From contig NZ_QTPO01000050.1 of assembly GCF_003853645.1 (NCBI RefSeq), positions 1 to 64,000 of the forward strand: a stretch of 64,000 nt of DNA, read 5' to 3'. How positions within the stretch are numbered: position 1 is the first letter of the stretch; each line of letters starts with the position of its first letter. Below the pieces are notes generated by a model that searched no databases, had not been told where the DNA came from, and saw only the letters and a program-made list of their open reading frames with translations. Positions 1 through 7,807 of the stretch are shown piece after piece. Both the position numbers and the translations under genes were made by a program. Source of the stretch: Burkholderia sp. Bp9143. Lineage in GTDB: Bacteria > Pseudomonadota > Gammaproteobacteria > Burkholderiales > Burkholderiaceae.

Positions 1-87
1 GCGCTCACGGGCCTGCTCGTGACGACGTTCGCGTTCCTCGGCGTCAACATGTTCCTGTCCGGGCTGCACAGCTACGGACAACTCTGA
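1..87 (+). CDS. ccsB: C-terminal end of cytochrome c biogenesis protein CcsB/ResC (partial)
   Basis: Only the last 28 codons are in the window, read in frame from base 1 to a TGA at 85-87. The peptide is hydrophobic and ends in LSGLHSYGQL. I recognise this as the C-terminal tail of CcsB/ResC, the membrane subunit of system II cytochrome c maturation, which exports and attaches heme together with ResB. The last transmembrane segment (LLVTTFAFLGVNMFL) is visible. The start and the WWD heme motif lie upstream of the window, so the assignment rests on the tail alone. Confidence 0.7.
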   Translation, partial: ALTGLLVTTFAFLGVNMFLSGLHSYGQL

Positions 88-222
88 AGCGCGTGCAGTG
101 TTTCCTACCGTGTTCTACCCATGCACTTCGGCGGGCATTACCACTACAAGCCGGAGGCGTGCCGGACCACAATGTCCTGACGAGCATCGCCGCATCGCGG
201 ATGTGACGTAGGAGGAGCTGCC

Positions 223-732
223 ATGAGACGTGTCTATTTTCTAGTGCCGACGGCGCATTGTGCGCAGTCGGTCGTCGGCGAACTGCTGTCGCTCCGAATC
301 GAGTGGCGGCATATCCATTGCATCGCGAATCACGATGTCATGCGCGACGGCTTGCCGGAAGCCACGCTGGCGCAACGCAGCGACCTCCTGCCGTCGTTCG
401 CGCGCGGCACCGCGGTCGGGTTTGGAACCGGCATGCTGCTGGGGCTGATCCTTCTGGTGTTCCCGCCCACGGGTTTGCCGATCGGCGGCGGCGTCGTCGT
501 GGCGATCACGCTGTTCGGTGCGGCCTTCGGTGCATGGGTGGCGACGATGATCGGCGTCGACATGCCCAGCACGCGCCTGAAGCGCTTCGAGGACGGCATC
601 GAGCACGGCGAACTGCTGATGATGATCGACGTTCCGACCGACCGCGTTCACGAGATCGAGGACGCGATCAGGCGTCATCATACGGACGCGCACCTGCAGG
701 GAGAGGATCCGACCGTCCCGGCCTTTCCATGA
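223..732 (+). CDS. DUF1269-like membrane protein with central glycine-rich hairpin
   Basis: This 169-residue protein starts at an ATG with a strong GGAGGAG site at 211-217. Residues 1-55 form a soluble N-terminal part. Residues about 58-110 hold two hydrophobic, glycine-rich segments (GTAVGFGTGMLLGLILLVF and GGGVVVAITLFGAAFGAWVA). The C-terminal part (GELLMMIDVP, then EIEDAIRRHH) looks like a small alpha/beta fold. This layout is typical of the DUF1269/DUF1269-like membrane proteins, whose function is not known. It is monocistronic, with no obvious partner. The family call is by pattern only. Confidence 0.65.
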   Translation: MRRVYFLVPTAHCAQSVVGELLSLRIEWRHIHCIANHDVMRDGLPEATLAQRSDLLPSFARGTAVGFGTGMLLGLILLVFPPTGLPIGGGVVVAITLFGAAFGAWVATMIGVDMPSTRLKRFEDGIEHGELLMMIDVPTDRVHEIEDAIRRHHTDAHLQGEDPTVPAFP

Positions 733-737
733 ACCGT

Positions 738-758
738 CGGCCGGCCGAACGCCGGCCG
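738..758 (+). terminator. GC hairpin just after the DUF1269-like gene
   Basis: A perfect 8-bp inverted repeat, CGGCCGGC (738-745) and GCCGGCCG (751-758), with a 5-nt loop begins 5 nt after the stop codon. No T-run follows, so it is at best a weak or factor-assisted terminator or an mRNA-stabilising hairpin. Confidence 0.3.
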
Positions 759-861
759 CCGCGCGTTGCCGGACGCCATCGCTTCATGGCGCCGGGCAAT
801 GCGTCGTGCGCACGACGCAGGCGGCGTTGCCGCGTGCAGGCCGCCGCGCGTCTCGCGTGTT

Positions 862-1485
862 TCAACTCGCGGCGAGCAGCCGTTTGTAGCGCGCGAGCAC
901 GCGCGGCACATATTCGCGCGTCTGCGGCAGCGACGGAATGCGATACCCGGCCCGAATCACGGCGTTTTCTCCGGCATTGTAGGCAGCGAGCGTGAGCTCG
1001 ACGTTCTCCTTGAACAGGGTGAGCAGGAAGCGCAGATACCGTGCGCCGGCCAGCACGTTGTCACGCGGATCGAACATGTCGCCGCCCGAGAAGCGCCGCG
1101 CCGTTTCCGGCATCAACTGCATGAGCCCGAGCGCGCCTTTGTCCGATACCGCCTTCGGGTTGTATCCCGATTCGACGTCGATCACGGCGCGAAGGAGTTC
1201 GGGCGGAACATTGAACGCCCGACTCGCCTCGGCAATCACGTCCGAGAACGACGATGCGACAGCCCGTTTCGGCGTGGCCCGCTTCGTCGCCGATCCGGCC
1301 GGCCTGGCGGCCGCGACGATCACTTTCAGATTGACCGTGCCGGGCACGTTGGTCAGGACGATGACCCCGTTGCTCGTCACCGTGCCGAAGATCTGCGCGT
1401 GCGCGGTGCATGACCATGCCGAGCCGAATCCCACGCATGCGGCAATGACGGTCTTGCACAATCCGGATGAACGGCAACGGTACAT
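862..1485 (-). CDS. Secreted lytic transglycosylase (SLT domain)
   Basis: This 207-residue exported murein transglycosylase cleaves the MurNAc-GlcNAc bond of peptidoglycan in the periplasm. The chosen ATG at 1485 has a consensus AGGAGG site just upstream; the open frame extends further but without a ribosome site. Residues 1-30 form a signal peptide ending near TAHA. A short region (FGTVTSNGVIVLTNVPG) resembles the DUF4124-like segment seen ahead of SLT domains. The SLT core follows, with catalytic Glu in VESGYNPKA, then GLMQLMPETA and LTLAAYNAGE. Such enzymes often open the wall for trans-envelope machines. Its place beside the pseudopilin/secretin cluster, transcribed divergently from the response regulator, suggests the same role here, which is an inference. 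Confidence 0.85.
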   Translation of the reverse strand: MYRCRSSGLCKTVIAACVGFGSAWSCTAHAQIFGTVTSNGVIVLTNVPGTVNLKVIVAAARPAGSATKRATPKRAVASSFSDVIAEASRAFNVPPELLRAVIDVESGYNPKAVSDKGALGLMQLMPETARRFSGGDMFDPRDNVLAGARYLRFLLTLFKENVELTLAAYNAGENAVIRAGYRIPSLPQTREYVPRVLARYKRLLAAS

Positions 1486-2024
1486 CTTTCTGGCCTCCTG
1501 CATCTGCATTGTCGTGGCCGGGTCATCGCATCGACAATGGGGAACCCTCCTACACTTCGATGCCGGAAGAGACGTCCCGCGGCGGCGCTGCAAAACCGTT
1601 ACACAAGTAAACGACGGTAGCGGGAGGTAATCCGGCGAAGTTGACGATCCTTACGCGGAACAGTTGTTTTCTGCTCAATGCAACCGTTGTTGCAGAAGAA
1701 ACCATTTCCCGCGCTGCGGAAGCGATCGGATAGTCCCGCCATCCGTAGTCCTACGGATGCGACGCGCACACCCAATCGATTCAACCCTGAAACATCCCCG
1801 TCATTGCGCAACGTTGTCGCAGGACTGTGCCCGGCGCGGGCGCTGGCGCGCAGCGCGGTGGCGCGATCCTTGCTCGGACCACGGGCGTGGCCAGTCGCTC
1901 GCGAGACGGGCCACCAGACCGGACCGAGGAATGCATCAAAAAAAGGCGTCCGGCACCGTGCAATCGTGCAATCGGGGCATCGATGTCCGACGTGGTGCAA
2001 GCGCGGGAAAACTTGGGGGAAGTC
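1486..2024. other. Divergent intergenic regulatory region, no gene seen
   Basis: About 540 nt separate the transglycosylase start from the response-regulator start. No open frame here carries a recognisable domain or a good ribosome site. The stretch holds a 20-bp palindrome (separate entry). It also holds a looser inverted repeat, TTCTGC near 1671-1676 facing GCAGAA near 1691-1697. Both divergent promoters should lie here. Confidence 0.5.
1740..1759. promoter_or_regulatory. 20-bp palindrome, candidate operator
   Basis: CATCCGTAG (1740-1748) and CTACGGATG (1751-1759) are exact reverse complements separated by TC. The palindrome lies between the divergent transglycosylase and response-regulator genes, about 265 nt from the latter's start. 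NarL/FixJ proteins bind short inverted heptamers, so one of the two local regulators is a candidate binder. I found no second exact copy ahead of the pseudopilin cluster. Confidence 0.4.
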
Positions 2025-2798
2025 GTGAATACTAAATATCGCGTGATCATTGCAGAGGATCACGATCTGCTGAGAAACGGGCTCCGGTCGATGCTTTGCG
2101 CACAAGGCGAATATGAAGTCGTCGGAGAAGCGCGGGACGGCAAGGAGGCATGCCAGCAAGCCATGACGCTCGCGCCGGATCTGATCCTGATGGATCTGTC
2201 GATGCGCGGGATGAACGGCATCGATGCGAGCGCGACGATCAAGCGTCGAGCGCCGACCATCCGGATCGTCGTGCTCACGGTGCATCAGAACGAGGAATAC
2301 GTGCGCGAGGCACTGCGCGCGGGCGTCGACGGCTACGTGCTCAAGGACGTTTCGTTTGACGAATTGCTGCTCGCGATGCGCATGGTCATGCAGGGGAAGA
2401 AGCACCTGAGTGCGGATGTGTACGGCTACATGGTCGACTCGTTCGTGACCGGTCGCGAAATGCCTGCGCCGAAAAAGGCCTGGGACGTCCTGACCGCGCG
2501 CGAACGCAGCGTACTGAAACTGATCGCGGAAGGGCGTACCAACCGGCAGGTCGGCCAGTACCTGAACCTGAGCCCGAAGACGATCGAGAAGTATCGGGCG
2601 AGCATGATGCACAAGCTCCATCTCGCGAATCTGACGGAACTGGTACTCGTCGCGATGAACATGGGGCTGTTGACCACGCTGGCGGCGAAATGCGCGGAAC
2701 CGAACGTGGATGACGTGCCGACGCACCCGGTCGTCGACCGAGAGGCAGACGCAGTCGCGCGGCTGGACGACTATCCGGCAGGCAGCGCGAAGTGCTGA
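2025..2798 (+). CDS. NarL/FixJ-family response regulator (paralog 1)
   Basis: This is a DNA-binding response regulator of 257 residues from the GTG at 2025. That start is chosen because a GGGGGA site lies 4-5 nt upstream and because the resulting N-terminus (MNTKYRVIIAEDHDLLRNG) matches the second regulator at 5234. An in-frame ATG at 1983 is the alternative. The receiver domain has acidic E11/D12, phospho-acceptor D57 (LILMDLSM) and K107 (YVLKD). The LuxR-type helix-turn-helix spans residues about 154-215 (LTARERSVLKLIAEGRTNRQ, then SPKTIEKYRASMMHKL). It converges with the histidine kinase (14 nt apart), which is the likely phosphodonor. A tail of about 35 residues after the HTH is unlike paralog 2. 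Confidence 0.9.
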   Translation: MNTKYRVIIAEDHDLLRNGLRSMLCAQGEYEVVGEARDGKEACQQAMTLAPDLILMDLSMRGMNGIDASATIKRRAPTIRIVVLTVHQNEEYVREALRAGVDGYVLKDVSFDELLLAMRMVMQGKKHLSADVYGYMVDSFVTGREMPAPKKAWDVLTARERSVLKLIAEGRTNRQVGQYLNLSPKTIEKYRASMMHKLHLANLTELVLVAMNMGLLTTLAAKCAEPNVDDVPTHPVVDREADAVARLDDYPAGSAKC

Positions 2799-2811
2799 GC
2801 GCGGCTGTACG

Positions 2812-3930
2812 TCAGAGCGGCCAGGTTGCCGAGACGTGCGTACCCGTCGTGGCGGACGACCGGATCGCGAACGTGCCGCCGTGCGACTCGATGCGGTGCT
2901 GCATGCCGATCAATCCGAGCCCCGCCGCGCGCGCGTCGTCCGTCGAAAGCGGGTGACGCTCGTAGCCGACACCGTTGTCGTCGATCGTCAGCCGCAGGCC
3001 GCCCGCATCGTGTTGCAGGCCGAGCACGATGTCGGTGGCCTGTGCATGCTTGACGACGTTGTGCAGCGCCTCCTGCGCGACCCGGAACATGTCCGCCTTC
3101 AGATGATCCGGAATGTCGTCGTCGTCGACGTCGCAATTGAACTCGACCGACAGCTGGTTCGCGTCGCGCTCGATGCGGCGGCACAGCGAGGCGAGCGCGG
3201 CCGGCAGCCCGAGCCTGTCGAGCATGGGCGGCTTCAGTTCGCCGCAGATCCGGCGCACTTCGCCGATCGTCTCGCGGATCCGCAACACGGCGACGTCGAG
3301 CAGATTCGTCGCGTCGTCGATCTCGCCACGGCGAATGCGCATGAGCGCGTCCTCATTCATCAGCTTGATGAGTGTCAGTGCCTGGCCGAGCCCGTCGTGC
3401 AATTCAGCGGCAAGCCGATGTCGTTCCTTCTGCTGGCCCATCAGCAGATACGTGTGGCAGGCGTGCACGCCCGCATCGTTCGCCGCGGCGCCGCGCCGTT
3501 CGGGCTCGGGCGTCGACGGTTCCTCGAACAGCGTCAGCGACAGGTGCGCGTCGGGAAGCGCCTGTTGATGTACGACGAATCGCGCGGGATGGCCGCTTCG
3601 CCCGCTGAGCATCACGGTGAACGAATGATGCTGAAGGGCGGCGCTCGTGGACAGATCGTTTGCCAGCTCGGCGTGGGCGTCGTCGGGCGCCAGATCGAAT
3701 AGATGCCGGCCGACGAGTTCCGCGGTCGTATATCCGAACAGCGCCGCGGCACTGCGATTGACCGATACGAAGGTGCCGTCGTCGGCGAGAATGGCGAGCG
3801 CCGCGCCACGTGCATCGGTGACGACAGCGGTCTGGCGATCGTCGGGACGAAGCGCACTGCGCAGCTTGCGCATCGCATCGATCAGATCGAGCAACCTGAT
3901 CCGTGGCCCTGCGGGCTGGCGTTCAGTCAT
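2812..3930 (-). CDS. Soluble PAS-domain histidine kinase (NarX/LiaS-type HisKA_3)
   Basis: This 372-residue kinase starts at the ATG at 3930, with GGAG six nt upstream. A PAS domain spans about residues 38-140 (ILADDGTFVSVNRSAAALFG). The HisKA_3 dimerisation box carries H178 in AAELHDGLGQAL. The ATPase domain follows, with an N box (VAQEALHNVVKHAQ), G1 (DNGVGYE) and G2 (GLGLIGMQHRIESHGG). No transmembrane segment is seen, so it should sense a cytoplasmic signal through PAS. HisKA_3 kinases pair with NarL-type regulators, and two such regulators flank it at 2025 and 5234. It is divergent from the SCO-like gene, with a 262-nt shared promoter region. Confidence 0.9.
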   Translation of the reverse strand: MTERQPAGPRIRLLDLIDAMRKLRSALRPDDRQTAVVTDARGAALAILADDGTFVSVNRSAAALFGYTTAELVGRHLFDLAPDDAHAELANDLSTSAALQHHSFTVMLSGRSGHPARFVVHQQALPDAHLSLTLFEEPSTPEPERRGAAANDAGVHACHTYLLMGQQKERHRLAAELHDGLGQALTLIKLMNEDALMRIRRGEIDDATNLLDVAVLRIRETIGEVRRICGELKPPMLDRLGLPAALASLCRRIERDANQLSVEFNCDVDDDDIPDHLKADMFRVAQEALHNVVKHAQATDIVLGLQHDAGGLRLTIDDNGVGYERHPLSTDDARAAGLGLIGMQHRIESHGGTFAIRSSATTGTHVSATWPL

Positions 3931-4192
3931 GGCAGCTCCTGATGCGCAGTTTTCAGGAAACCGTAAGTTTTCGATCATTCTAGGACGCGACCGACTCGGG
4001 CCGCAACATGGGGATTTCGCGCGTCCGTCATAGGGACATACCTTCCGCGTGCGGTGGGGAATTCCGGCAAGCGGGCATGTCCTACCGACCTTTGGGGGGC
4101 GTCATCCCATGACGCTCGCGATCGGATTCATGACACTGCATTGGCGGGGCACGGAATTGTCCGCTGCCAGGGCGCGTGTCAGGGAGGCTGGT

Positions 4193-5203
4193 ATGAACAG
4201 GATCGGAAGATCGACGATGGGCGCACTCGTGGTCGCGGGCGTCGCGCTTGCCGCGACGCCCGCGTGGTGTGCGCCCGATGGCAGCGCGATCGAGAACGCC
4301 GGCGGTGCGGCCGCGGAAAACGCCGCCGCGAACACGAGCGTCACGCAGGATACCGCGCCGGATGCCATCGAGAGTCTGATGGAAAAGAACATGCAGAACG
4401 GTGTCGAAAATCCCGTCACGAACGCCGCCGACAGCGCCGACGGGAGTGCCGCCGACAGCGCGGCGACGCACACCGCGGAGCACGCGATGGAGCCGGCTAC
4501 CGAGCCCGCGATGCAGCCCGCCGCGGAGCACGCGACGGAGCCCGCTACCGAGCCGGCGACGCAGCCCGCCACGGAGCCCGCCACCGAAAGCCCCAAGGAG
4601 CACGCACCGGCCGCACCCACCGAGAGCGCGGTGAGCAAAACCGAATCGCCCATGGCCGAGGGTGCGACCGAAGCCGCCGGCATGCACATGCATCACGCCG
4701 TGATGCCGGGCACCGTGCACACGATGGTCCAGTACGCGGTGCCGTCGGTCCAGCTCGTGCGCGACGACGGTCAGGCCGTCTCGCTGCCCAAGGAGCTCGA
4801 CGACGGCCGGCCGGTGATCCTGACGTTCATCTATACCAGTTGCACGACCATCTGCCCGATGATCAGCCAGACGCTCGAACAGCTGCAGGGCGAACTCGGC
4901 GTCGACCGCGACAAGGTGCACATCATGTCGATCTCGATCGATCCGGAGGCGGACACGCCCGAGCGGCTCAGGACCTACGCGGCGCACTTCGACGCCGGCC
5001 CCGAATGGCAGCACTACACGGGTACCGTCGACGCCAGCGTTGCCGCGCAGCGCGCGTTCAACGTGTATCGCGGCGACAAGATGAACCACACGCCGGTGAC
5101 GTTCGTGCGGGCCGCGCCGGGCCAGCCGTGGCTGCGTATCGACGGCTTCGCGACGCCGACCGAACTGCTCGCGGCCTATCGCGATGTCGTCGCGTCCAAC
5201 TAG
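4193..5203 (+). CDS. SCO1/SenC-like periplasmic thiol/copper protein with repeat-rich N-terminal linker
   Basis: This 336-residue protein starts at ATG 4193 with an AGGGAGG site at 4181-4187. A signal peptide covers residues 1 to about 26 (cleavage near AWC/AP). A long low-complexity linker (about residues 30-180), rich in Ala, Thr, Glu and Pro, follows. The C-terminal thioredoxin-like SCO domain has the CxxxC motif in YTSCTTICPM and the conserved His in KMNHTPVTFV. SCO proteins deliver copper to cytochrome oxidase or act as thiol reductases. Here the gene lies between a sensor kinase and a response regulator, not beside oxidase genes. A role in sensing or in thiol upkeep of the adjacent envelope machine is an inference. 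The next gene's GTG abuts its stop. Confidence 0.85.
   Translation: MNRIGRSTMGALVVAGVALAATPAWCAPDGSAIENAGGAAAENAAANTSVTQDTAPDAIESLMEKNMQNGVENPVTNAADSADGSAADSAATHTAEHAMEPATEPAMQPAAEHATEPATEPATQPATEPATESPKEHAPAAPTESAVSKTESPMAEGATEAAGMHMHHAVMPGTVHTMVQYAVPSVQLVRDDGQAVSLPKELDDGRPVILTFIYTSCTTICPMISQTLEQLQGELGVDRDKVHIMSISIDPEADTPERLRTYAAHFDAGPEWQHYTGTVDASVAAQRAFNVYRGDKMNHTPVTFVRAAPGQPWLRIDGFATPTELLAAYRDVVASN
4483..4590 (+). repeat. Degenerate 12-bp tandem repeat coding for (A-T/M-E/Q-P) units
   Basis: Imperfect 12-nt units of the form GAGCCCGCNACG encode repeating tetrapeptides such as ATEP, AMQP and ATQP inside the linker of the SCO-like protein. Copies differ by single bases, which suggests expansion by slippage followed by drift. 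Confidence 0.7.
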
Positions 5204-5233
5204 GTGCCGCGTCTCTGCAAGGGAGCGTCGAAA

Positions 5234-5908
5234 TTGGACAACAAGCATCGTGTGCTGATCGTCGAGGACCAGCATCTGTTGCGAGTCGGCCTGAGTCATC
5301 TGGTTGCCGAGCTGGCCGACTACTGCATCGTCGGCGCGGCGAGCGGCGGGGTCGAGGCCTGCCGTCTCGCCGAGAAGACGCGGCCCGACCTGATCCTGAT
5401 GGATCTGTCCATGCCGGGCGGCAGCGGCTTCGAGGCGATCGCGACGATCAAGCGCGACGTGCCGCATGCGCGAATCATCGTCCTCACGGTTCATCGCAGC
5501 GAAGACAACGTCAGGGAAGCGTTTGCCGCCGGCGCGGACGGGTACGTGGTCAAGGATTCGCCGTTCGCCGACCTGGTTCGCGAGATGCGCTTCGTGATGC
5601 AGGGCAAGTGCGTGGTCAGCCTCGACGCGTATCGGGCCCGCGCCGGCCTGCAAGGGCTGCGCGACGCGAACGCGCACAGGGCGCGATTGTGGAATGCGCT
5701 GACGAATCGCGAGCGCACGGTGTTGCGCCTCGTCGTCGAGGGACACACGAGCCGGCAGGTCGGCGAGTGCCTGAAGGTCAGTCCGAAAACGGTGGACAAG
5801 CACCGTGCCAATCTCATGCGCAAGCTCGGCATCGCGAACCTGACCGGCCTGGTCCACTTCGCGATCGACATCGGCGTACTCGCGCTGAACGACGACGACC
5901 GTATGTGA
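5234..5908 (+). CDS. NarL/FixJ-family response regulator (paralog 2)
   Basis: This is a response regulator of 224 residues if started at TTG 5234 (MDNKHRVLIVEDQHLLRVG). That start aligns with paralog 1 and lies a few nt after an AAGGGAG site. The in-frame GTG at 5204, abutting the SCO stop, is the alternative. The receiver shows E11/D12, phospho-acceptor D57 (LILMDLSM) and the switch Lys in YVVKDSPF. The C-terminal LuxR HTH reads LTNRERTVLRLVVEGHTSRQ, then SPKTVDKHRANLMRKL. It lacks the C-terminal tail of paralog 1. It is probably co-transcribed with the SCO-like gene and lies 150 nt ahead of the pseudopilin operon, so it is the prime candidate for that operon's regulator. Confidence 0.88.
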   Translation: MDNKHRVLIVEDQHLLRVGLSHLVAELADYCIVGAASGGVEACRLAEKTRPDLILMDLSMPGGSGFEAIATIKRDVPHARIIVLTVHRSEDNVREAFAAGADGYVVKDSPFADLVREMRFVMQGKCVVSLDAYRARAGLQGLRDANAHRARLWNALTNRERTVLRLVVEGHTSRQVGECLKVSPKTVDKHRANLMRKLGIANLTGLVHFAIDIGVLALNDDDRM

Positions 5909-6058
5909 ACACCCCCCATCGCGGCATGGCCCAACTGGGGGGGATTTACCCATGGGGATGGACGGCACTCCCTACTTCTGACGCGTACCGGCGTGAACAA
6001 GAATGCAGTCAACGGCATCGGCAGTGCCGACGCCGCGGGTCGATACAGGGAGGGAGCC

Positions 6059-6538
6059 GTGAGCCATGAATCGTCGATCCCGACCGGCGGGCCGGGCCAG
6101 CGGCAGCGTGACGAACGACGCGTGTGCCGCGCGTGCGCGAGCCGCGGCTTCACGTTGCTCGAGCTGCTCGTCGTGATGGTCATCATCGGCTTGCTCGCGG
6201 GGCTCGTCGCGCCGCGATATTTCGAACAGGTCGGCAAGTCGAACGTGAAGATCGCGCGTGCGCAGATCGTGTCGCTCGGCCAGGCGCTGGATCAATACCG
6301 GCTCGACGTCGGTGCCTATCCGACGACGGAGGAGGGGCTGGATGCGCTCGTGAACAAGCCGCAAAGCGAGTCGCGGTGGAGCGGCCCCTATCTGCAGAAG
6401 GCCGTACCGGTGGATCCGTGGGATCGGCCCTATCAGTATCGTTCACCGGGCGAGCACGGCGACTACGACCTGTTTTCGCTCGGCAAGGATGGACGCGGCA
6501 GCGGTACCGGCGAGAACGTGACGATCTCGTCGTGGTAG
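6059..6538 (+). CDS. gspG: Major pseudopilin, GspG-like
   Basis: This 159-residue prepilin is started at GTG 6059 because AGGGAGGG at about 6048-6055 sits right in front. An upstream in-frame ATG at 5993 has no such site. The leader is unusually long and charged (about 33 residues) and ends in SRG, the prepilin peptidase site. The mature protein begins FTLLELLVVMVIIGLLAG with Glu5. The C-terminal part (PVDPWDRPYQYRSPG, then DYDLFSLGKDG) is the classic GspG calcium-loop region of type II secretion major pseudopilins. It is the first gene of an 11-gene run. No prepilin peptidase is encoded here, so a general PilD must process it. Confidence 0.92.
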   Translation: MSHESSIPTGGPGQRQRDERRVCRACASRGFTLLELLVVMVIIGLLAGLVAPRYFEQVGKSNVKIARAQIVSLGQALDQYRLDVGAYPTTEEGLDALVNKPQSESRWSGPYLQKAVPVDPWDRPYQYRSPGEHGDYDLFSLGKDGRGSGTGENVTISSW

Positions 6539-6586
6539 GGGGGCGGCTGCCGCGCGCGTCGTGAGCAGTCCGCAAGGAGAGTCGAC

Positions 6587-7789
6587 GTGAAATTCGTGCT
6601 GCGGGTATTCGATACGAGCGGCTCGGTACAGACGCTTCGCATCGACAGCGATTCGCCGGCGAACGCCGCGTCGCTCGCGCGAGCGCGCGGCCTTCGCGTC
6701 GTCTCGGTCAGCACGGACGCCGGGCGGCAGCGGCGCGGCGCGAACCGGCTCGGGATGCCGGGTGCACGGTTCGACGTCGACATGTTCGCGCGCGAGCTGG
6801 CGGCGCTGCTCGATGCGGGTGTCGGCCTCGTCGACGCATTGCGCACGCTCGGCGGCAACGCGCGGCGCGAAGCGTCGGCACAGGTGTGCCGCGACCTGCT
6901 GCGCCACCTCGAGGAAGGGCAGTCGCTGTCGACGGCGCTCGAGCACGCGAGCCCGATCTTTCCGCCGGTGCTGGTGGCGTGCGTGAGGGCGAGCGAGCAG
7001 ACCGGCGGCCTCGCCGACAGCCTGACGCGCTATTCGCTCAATAGCACGACGCTGCGCGAGTTGCGCGCGCGGGTCGTGTCGGCCGCGATCTACCCGACGG
7101 TGCTGCTGTTCGTCGGTGCGGCCGTCGTGCTGTTCCTGCTCGGCTTCGTGGTGCCGCGCTTCGCGACGCTGCTCGAACACAGCGGGCGCGAACTGCCGCT
7201 GATGTCGCGGCTGCTGATGGCGTGGGGCGGCATGGTGCACGCGCACGGTGCCGAGCTGACGGGAGGCCTCGCGGTACTGGCGGTGGCCGCCGGTATCGCG
7301 CTGCGGCGTCCGGCACTGCGAATCTGGCTCGCCGATCGTCTGCTGGCGCTGCCCGGCATCGGGCAACACTTCCGCGTGTTTCGCCAGTCGCAGTTCTATC
7401 GCACGACGGCGATGCTGGTCGACGGCGGCATTCCCGCCATTCGCGCATTCGATCTCGCACGCGGCCTGGTCGGCCGCGCGGACCAGGCCGCGCTTGCGCG
7501 CGCGCTGCAGCAGGTCCGCAACGGCGCGAAGATGTCCGATGCGTTCCAGCAGGCCGGTCTCGCGAATGCGATCGGCTACCGCCTGCTGACGGTGGCCGAG
7601 AAGACCGGCGGGCTCGGCCCCGTCCTCGACCGGATCGCCGCGTTTCAGGAAGCGCAGGTATCGCGCACGATCGACCTGATTTCGCGCCTGATCGAGCCCG
7701 CGATGATGATCGTGATCGGCGTGGTGATCGGCGGCATCGTCGTGTTGATGTACATGCCGATCTTCGAGATCGCGTCGAGCATTCAGTAG
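6587..7789 (+). CDS. gspF: Inner-membrane platform protein GspF/PilC family
   Basis: This 400-residue polytopic protein forms the cytoplasmic-membrane base that couples the ATPase to pseudopilus growth. The GTG at 6587 has AAGGAGA just upstream. Two homologous GspF cytoplasmic domains (about residues 65-190 and 268-390) alternate with hydrophobic segments (YPTVLLFVGAAVVLFLLGFV; a middle pair; MMIVIGVVIGGIVVLMYMPI). The family motif LDAGVGLVDALRTL has its counterpart VDGGIPAIRAFDLA in the second half. The length is normal for the family. It is followed after 18 nt by the ATPase gene. Confidence 0.92.
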   Translation: MKFVLRVFDTSGSVQTLRIDSDSPANAASLARARGLRVVSVSTDAGRQRRGANRLGMPGARFDVDMFARELAALLDAGVGLVDALRTLGGNARREASAQVCRDLLRHLEEGQSLSTALEHASPIFPPVLVACVRASEQTGGLADSLTRYSLNSTTLRELRARVVSAAIYPTVLLFVGAAVVLFLLGFVVPRFATLLEHSGRELPLMSRLLMAWGGMVHAHGAELTGGLAVLAVAAGIALRRPALRIWLADRLLALPGIGQHFRVFRQSQFYRTTAMLVDGGIPAIRAFDLARGLVGRADQAALARALQQVRNGAKMSDAFQQAGLANAIGYRLLTVAEKTGGLGPVLDRIAAFQEAQVSRTIDLISRLIEPAMMIVIGVVIGGIVVLMYMPIFEIASSIQ

Positions 7790-7807
7790 GCCGTCCTGGA
7801 GGCGCGC

